Shown: positions 60,014 through 64,000 of the stretch, in pieces
Numbering within the stretch: position 1 is the stretch's first letter
Layout: each line of letters begins with the position of its first letter
Origin: Pseudomonas entomophila
Lineage (GTDB): Bacteria; Pseudomonadota; Gammaproteobacteria; Pseudomonadales; Pseudomonadaceae
Reading direction: 5' to 3'
NCBI RefSeq assembly: GCF_018417595.1
Contig: NZ_CP070982.1
Location: 2,629,501-2,693,500 of the forward strand
DNA length: 64,000 nucleotides
Position numbers and translations under genes: made by a program
The notes under the pieces: generated by a model
What the model saw: the letters and a program-made list of their open reading frames with translations, nothing else
What the model was told of the DNA's origin: nothing
Databases searched by the model: none

Positions 60014-62812
60014 ATGCAGGCCTTGGTAATGGATCTCCACGCGAACACGCCCACGGTGACGGTCTTCAGCAACCGTAGCCAGGCGGTTCGCGAAGTTGCC
60101 TATCACCGGCATCCCGCCACCCCGACTGCTACGGACGCGCGCATCACCCGCCACCACTACGACCCGCGCGGTTTTCTGACTCGAAGCCAGGATCCCCGCC
60201 TGTTCGCTGCCGACCTTGCGAACTTCACCTGGCTGACCGACCTCGCCGGCACCGCTGTCCGCACCCAAGGTGTCGACCCCGGCATCTCGCTCGACCTCAA
60301 CGACATCGCAGGCCGCCCGTTGCTGGCCGTCAGCCAGATCGCCCCAGGCCCGGACGGCGATGACCACAGCCAGGCAGTTACCCGTACCTGGCGGCATGAG
60401 CCCCCGACCTTGCCCGGGCGTCTGCTGGCTGTGACGGAACAGATAAGCGACGAGCCTGTCCGCCAGGCCGAGCGCTTCGTCTATGCTGGCGCCGACCTGG
60501 CGGACAGGCAGCACAACCTGGCCGGTCGCTGCAGCCACCACTACGACCCGGCAGGGCTGCTGCGCATCGACAGCCTGGCCCTGACCGGCCCGGCGTTGGC
60601 CAGCATTCGGCGGCTGCTCAAGGTGGCCGACGATGTCGCGGTGATGAGCGACTGGCAAGGCGACGACGCTTCGGCCTGGGAGGCGCAGTTGGTGCCGGAG
60701 GGCGAAGGCCACCTCACCGTGGGCACTCTGGACGCCACCGGCATGCGGCTGACCAGCCTCGATGCCGCCGGCCATAAGCAGCGTGTGGCCTATGACGTGG
60801 CGGGGCAGTTGCGAGGCAGTTGGCTCAAGGTGAAGGGTACGGCGGAGCAGGCGATCGTCACGTCGCTGAGCTATACCGCCACTGGCGAAAAGCTGGAGGA
60901 GTTGCATGGCAACGGAGTGGTGACCCACTACACCCGTGAGCCCCGCACGCAGCGCCTGGCTGGTATCAGGACCAAGGGAGCCAAGGTGCTGCAGGACCTG
61001 CAGTACACCTACGACCCGGTGGGTAATGTGCAGGCCCGGGTGGACGAGGCGCTGGCGATCACGTACTGGCGAAACCAGAAGATCGAGCCGCGCAACACCT
61101 ATGAATACGACAGCCTGTACCAACTGGTCAGTGCCAAGGGGCGCGAGATGGCCAGTGGCGGCAAGCCGGACCCAGTCCGGCTGCCATTCCACACATTCGA
61201 CTACGCGACCTACACCAACTACACCCGGCTCTACACCTACGATACGGCCAGCAACCTGACCCGGATCGAGCATCAGTCCCCTGTCAGCGGCAACAGTCAC
61301 ACGACGGACATCACCGTCAGCGACCGCAGCAACCGGGCGGTGGCGAGCGAGCTGGCGAGCGGTGCGGCGCAGGTAGAAGCCTTGTTCACGGCGGGCGGCC
61401 AGCAGAAGAAATTGTTCCCGGGTCAGCACTTGAGCTGGAACTCGCGTGCGGAACTGTTGCAGGTGAGGCCGGTGATCCGCGAAGGCGCACCAGGCGATCA
61501 CGAGGGTTACCGTTACGCGGGTGACAGCCAACGCTTGCTCAAGGTCAGCACACAGAAAACCTCAGGCGTTGAGCGGACGCAGCGGTTGGTTTACCTGCCA
61601 GGGCTGGAGCTACGCCACACGGCAACGGCGGGAAGCGTGGCGGAGGACTTGCAGGTAATTTGCGTAGGGCAGGCGGGGCGGGCACAGGTGCGCGTCTTGC
61701 ACTGGGTGACGGGTCGGCCGCCAGAAATCGACAACGACCAGCTGCGCTTCAGTTATGACGACCTGCTCGGCAGCGGCACGCTGGAGCTCGATGGCCAAGG
61801 CGAGGTCATCAGCCAGGAAGAGTACTTCCCGTTTGGTGGCACGGCGGTGTTCAGTGCGCGTAGTGAGGCGCAAGGTAGTTACAAGGTGCTGCGTTACTCG
61901 GGCAAGGAGCGGGATGCCACGGGGCTGTATTACTACGGCTACCGGTATTATCAGCCGTGGGTGGGGCGCTGGCTGAGCGCTGATCCGGCGGGCAGTGTAG
62001 ATGGGCTCAACCTGTTCGCAATGGTGATCAACAACCCCGTCACGCTGGTTGATGAGCAAGGGTTGATGTTGTCAGCAAGAGTAGCGGGCAAGTCAGGAGG
62101 GACTTCCAGGCAGTCCGGCGGCAGGATGCCAGGTACGCAAGCAGAGACGAGGCAAGGGGAACCGGTAGCAGGATCTTCAAGGGCCACCCGGCCAGAACCG
62201 GATGACCCTGTGGAGGATGATGGTTTTTCCACGGTGGGGGTGCGCAAACCGCCAAAGACTTCGAATCAAGGGACGGCTTCGTTTCGTGGTGGATCTTATG
62301 CGCTGGGTAGCAAGCCGGCGGATAAGGTCGTCTTCGCGAACCTTAGAGGACAAGTGCCAGGGGAGGCTAGGGTGCACCCAAACGATGTGCTGGCGGTGGC
62401 CAAAAGGCCCAACGCCGATGGGCGCGGTAGCAAAATACTGTTTCTGAGTGCCGGTGATGAAAACAAGGGATTCAAGCATGTTCTCAGGCATAGGAACAGT
62501 TTTGAAAAAGTGGGGGTGAAGGGCGACGAGGAGATCAAGGAACTCGTGGTTCATGCGCTTGCCAATGGTCGGGAAGTGGATGTTCAGAACCCGTTCAACA
62601 AGAATGTCAACGTCAATGGTGAAACTGGCCGTCCTGTCTACGAAGTCGAATTCAAAGGCAAAATGCAGCGGGTCGCCATCACGACAGGTCGATATGGAAT
62701 CATAGTGGGCGCAAATCCAAACGACCCGTCCTACGCGCTGAATCAATCCAACATCAACAGACGACCTAACCAGCCACCTGGGCAACGCCAAGGCCGGGCT
62801 AATTTCCGATGA
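60014..62812 (+). CDS. TccC-like RHS-repeat protein with a variable C-terminal toxin domain
   Basis: 932 residues from ATG 60014 with GGGAGG 7 bp upstream. The N-terminus (TVTVFSNRSQAVREVAYHRH, ITRHHYDPRGFL) is the usual TccC start. RHS/YD repeats fill the core, and the RHS core signature is LYYYGYRYYQPWVGRWLSAD with DPAGSVDGLNLFAMVINNPV at about residues 638-680. After DEQGLM the last 245 residues are unique: a Pro/Gly linker and then GFKHVLRHRNSF, IKELVVHALANG, VYEVEFKGKMQRVAITTGRY and GIIVGANP, reminiscent of BECR-type RNase toxin folds. No TcA/TcB partners are nearby, so it is an orphan. Confidence 0.85.
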   Translation: MQALVMDLHANTPTVTVFSNRSQAVREVAYHRHPATPTATDARITRHHYDPRGFLTRSQDPRLFAADLANFTWLTDLAGTAVRTQGVDPGISLDLNDIAGRPLLAVSQIAPGPDGDDHSQAVTRTWRHEPPTLPGRLLAVTEQISDEPVRQAERFVYAGADLADRQHNLAGRCSHHYDPAGLLRIDSLALTGPALASIRRLLKVADDVAVMSDWQGDDASAWEAQLVPEGEGHLTVGTLDATGMRLTSLDAAGHKQRVAYDVAGQLRGSWLKVKGTAEQAIVTSLSYTATGEKLEELHGNGVVTHYTREPRTQRLAGIRTKGAKVLQDLQYTYDPVGNVQARVDEALAITYWRNQKIEPRNTYEYDSLYQLVSAKGREMASGGKPDPVRLPFHTFDYATYTNYTRLYTYDTASNLTRIEHQSPVSGNSHTTDITVSDRSNRAVASELASGAAQVEALFTAGGQQKKLFPGQHLSWNSRAELLQVRPVIREGAPGDHEGYRYAGDSQRLLKVSTQKTSGVERTQRLVYLPGLELRHTATAGSVAEDLQVICVGQAGRAQVRVLHWVTGRPPEIDNDQLRFSYDDLLGSGTLELDGQGEVISQEEYFPFGGTAVFSARSEAQGSYKVLRYSGKERDATGLYYYGYRYYQPWVGRWLSADPAGSVDGLNLFAMVINNPVTLVDEQGLMLSARVAGKSGGTSRQSGGRMPGTQAETRQGEPVAGSSRATRPEPDDPVEDDGFSTVGVRKPPKTSNQGTASFRGGSYALGSKPADKVVFANLRGQVPGEARVHPNDVLAVAKRPNADGRGSKILFLSAGDENKGFKHVLRHRNSFEKVGVKGDEEIKELVVHALANGREVDVQNPFNKNVNVNGETGRPVYEVEFKGKMQRVAITTGRYGIIVGANPNDPSYALNQSNINRRPNQPPGQRQGRANFR

Positions 62813-63282
62813 ACAACACAGGTGGCCGCTTGATATCGGGTTTGTGAGATCAGGCAGGCACTTGCAGATTGATAAGGGCACCCAATACGGGAGTGTGTAT
62901 CTACCGCGTGGTTTCTCTGGCTTGCGATGGTGGCCCAGTAAGTCCATCCCGTAGGAGCCCGCTTTACTGGCGCAGCACTTGCCAGGTGCCGCGCCAGCCG
63001 GGCAGGGCGCGGCCGATGCCCTGGCGAGCGTGGCTGCCGGGTGAAGGTTGCCCGGCGACTGCGCACGAACAGCTCCCGCAAGGCGGCTCGATCTGCTGGC
63101 GTGGCAGGTCGGATACAGGGGGAAACGCCTGCGCAGTTGCGGTTGCGGGAAGGCTGCATGGGGGCGTCAGGCGGTGAAGGCGTTCCAGTACTGGCAGGCT
63201 GGCTACGCCGGGCAGGTGTTCCCGCTTCAAGGTGGTGTGTTCGTGGCGGTGCAATGTTCTCTCCATTTCCAGGAGAACCGCC
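62813..63282. other. Gene-free stretch after the RHS gene
   Basis: 470 bp. An ATG overlapping the RHS stop (ATGA at 62809) opens a frame of only 12 codons. No longer frame looks convincing, so no immunity gene is seen in the usual position. The stretch may hold gene debris. Confidence 0.5.
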
Positions 63283-63957
63283 ATGAACCGCACGACCTTT
63301 CCACGACCGCTTTCCACCTGCTTGCTTGGCTTGGCCTGCATTGCCACTGCCTGCGCTGCAGCCGAACCTGGGCCGATTGATCCTCAAGACCAGGTGTTGC
63401 GAGAGCGCGTGTCAATGTGCCAAGGCCGCCTCACCAGCTTCGAGCAGTTGATGATCGCGCAGATTGAAGGCACCGAACTCCAGTTTGGCGACCAGTTGCG
63501 CCGGCGGCCAGAACTCGAGCAACTGTTACGTGAGGCGCAGGCCAGGCTGGAGGAAGCCAAGGCACTCTACGCCAGCTTGCCTCAACGACCCGAGCATCAG
63601 CAGTACCTGCGAGGGCTGGAGAGCGAGATAGACAACCTTCGTCGGACTGTGGCCGTCGCCCGTGTGGCCGAACGCAAGATCGAGGCCATCAAACCGTTCC
63701 TGACCCAGGCTCGCACGCGAAACCAGGACAACCGCCTCTTGCTGGATGACTTCGACTTCGCTTTGCAGGACTGTGCCCACGAGACAGAGCATCAGGCGGC
63801 CTGCCAGGCACAGGCCTTGATGCCATTGCGCAAGCCATTGGCCAATGCGCTGACCAGCAGTTTCCGGCTGCTCTATGACGCGGTGCCACCACTGGGGGCC
63901 GTAAGCGTGCGCTACCCGACCGCCTGGGAAGATGACTGCAAGTCTCCCGCCACTTGA
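63283..63957 (+). CDS. Exported coiled-coil protein, unknown function
   Basis: 224 residues from ATG 63283 with AGGAG 7 bp upstream. A Sec-type signal (PLSTCLLGLACIATACAAAE) ends near residue 30; a weak lipobox reading (ATAC) is possible. The mature protein is a long heptad-rich helix (LLREAQARLEEAKALYASLP, LESEIDNLRRTVAVARVAER), with several cysteines. No family recognised. It would act in the periplasm. Confidence 0.7.
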   Translation: MNRTTFPRPLSTCLLGLACIATACAAAEPGPIDPQDQVLRERVSMCQGRLTSFEQLMIAQIEGTELQFGDQLRRRPELEQLLREAQARLEEAKALYASLPQRPEHQQYLRGLESEIDNLRRTVAVARVAERKIEAIKPFLTQARTRNQDNRLLLDDFDFALQDCAHETEHQAACQAQALMPLRKPLANALTSSFRLLYDAVPPLGAVSVRYPTAWEDDCKSPAT

Positions 63958-63968
63958 ACCTTGTCCCT

Positions 63969-63995
63969 GTTCGCCGGCAAGCCGGCTCGCACAGG
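63969..63995. repeat. Short REP palindrome at the window end
   Basis: TTCGCCGGCAAGCCGGCTCG followed by CACAGG is a REP unit right after the last gene. Confidence 0.7.
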
Positions 63996-64000
63996 GTCGG

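Noticed and set aside
62809..62847. Immunity gene overlapping the RHS stop
   Set aside because: The frame ends after 12 codons, so it is at best a remnant.
62743..63387. 214-codon minus-strand frame after the RHS gene
   Set aside because: It overlaps the ends of two supported genes and reads as low-complexity Arg/Pro-rich sequence.

Overview
The window is GC-rich, densely packed DNA from a Pseudomonas of the P. putida group. The evidence is an exopolysaccharide locus with the gene content and order I know as Pea in P. putida, followed by a LysR gene and a serine dehydratase, plus an ato-type CoA-transferase pair, AtoE and many typical pseudomonad REP palindromes (conserved core TGTAGGAGCGG). 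No tRNA, rRNA or CRISPR array was seen.

Layout. (1) 1-17571: an exopolysaccharide locus. A secreted glycoside hydrolase, cut by the window edge, and a Wzy/ligase-like polymerase lie on the minus strand. A flippase, a small Tat-type protein with a GMC-like oxidoreductase, two acyltransferases, six glycosyltransferases (one fused to a DUF535 domain) and a polyprenyl-phosphate sugar transferase lie on the plus strand. (2) 17825-30227: ordinary chromosome with LysR regulators, L-serine dehydratase, an ABC permease and binding-protein pair without an ATPase, a membrane diguanylate cyclase, two isolated type II secretion genes (gspG, gspF), a lytic transglycosylase, an aldo-keto reductase, and a LysR gene divergent from a two-subunit acetoacetate-type CoA transferase. 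(3) 30327-52466: a 22-kb accessory block lying between the CoA-transferase genes and atoE, which elsewhere in the group are adjacent as far as I recall. (4) 52726-64000: atoE, a Fur-box TonB receptor, kptA, a hypothetical gene, a lipoprotein, an IS256-family element with an 8-bp target duplication, an orphan TccC/RHS toxin-like protein and a secreted coiled-coil protein.

The accessory block is the main find. A tightly coupled plus-strand operon (mostly ATGA overlaps) encodes a radical SAM enzyme with a BtrN-like cysteine pattern, a methyltransferase, a GT4 glycosyltransferase, a PIG-L deacetylase, a GT2 glycosyltransferase, a StsC/BtrS-type aminotransferase, a 2-deoxy-scyllo-inosose (DOI) synthase, a UDP-GlcNAc 2-epimerase-like protein, an asparagine-synthetase-like ligase without its glutaminase cysteine, and a Gfo/Idh/MocA oxidoreductase. 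A divergent pair encodes a GHMP heptose kinase and a heptose-1-phosphate guanylyltransferase. Together these cover every class of enzyme used to build 2-deoxystreptamine and paromamine in actinomycete and Bacillus aminoglycoside pathways, with a GDP-heptose supply added. I infer a Pseudomonas aminocyclitol glycoside or aminoglycoside-like pathway. No aminoglycoside resistance gene or dedicated exporter was seen. The same strand continues into a 2,370-residue multi-LamG protein and two small beta-rich proteins of unknown function, which may be a separate system.

Gene starts were chosen from ribosome-binding sites, overlaps and family N-termini. Family assignments come from reading motifs, not from database searches.
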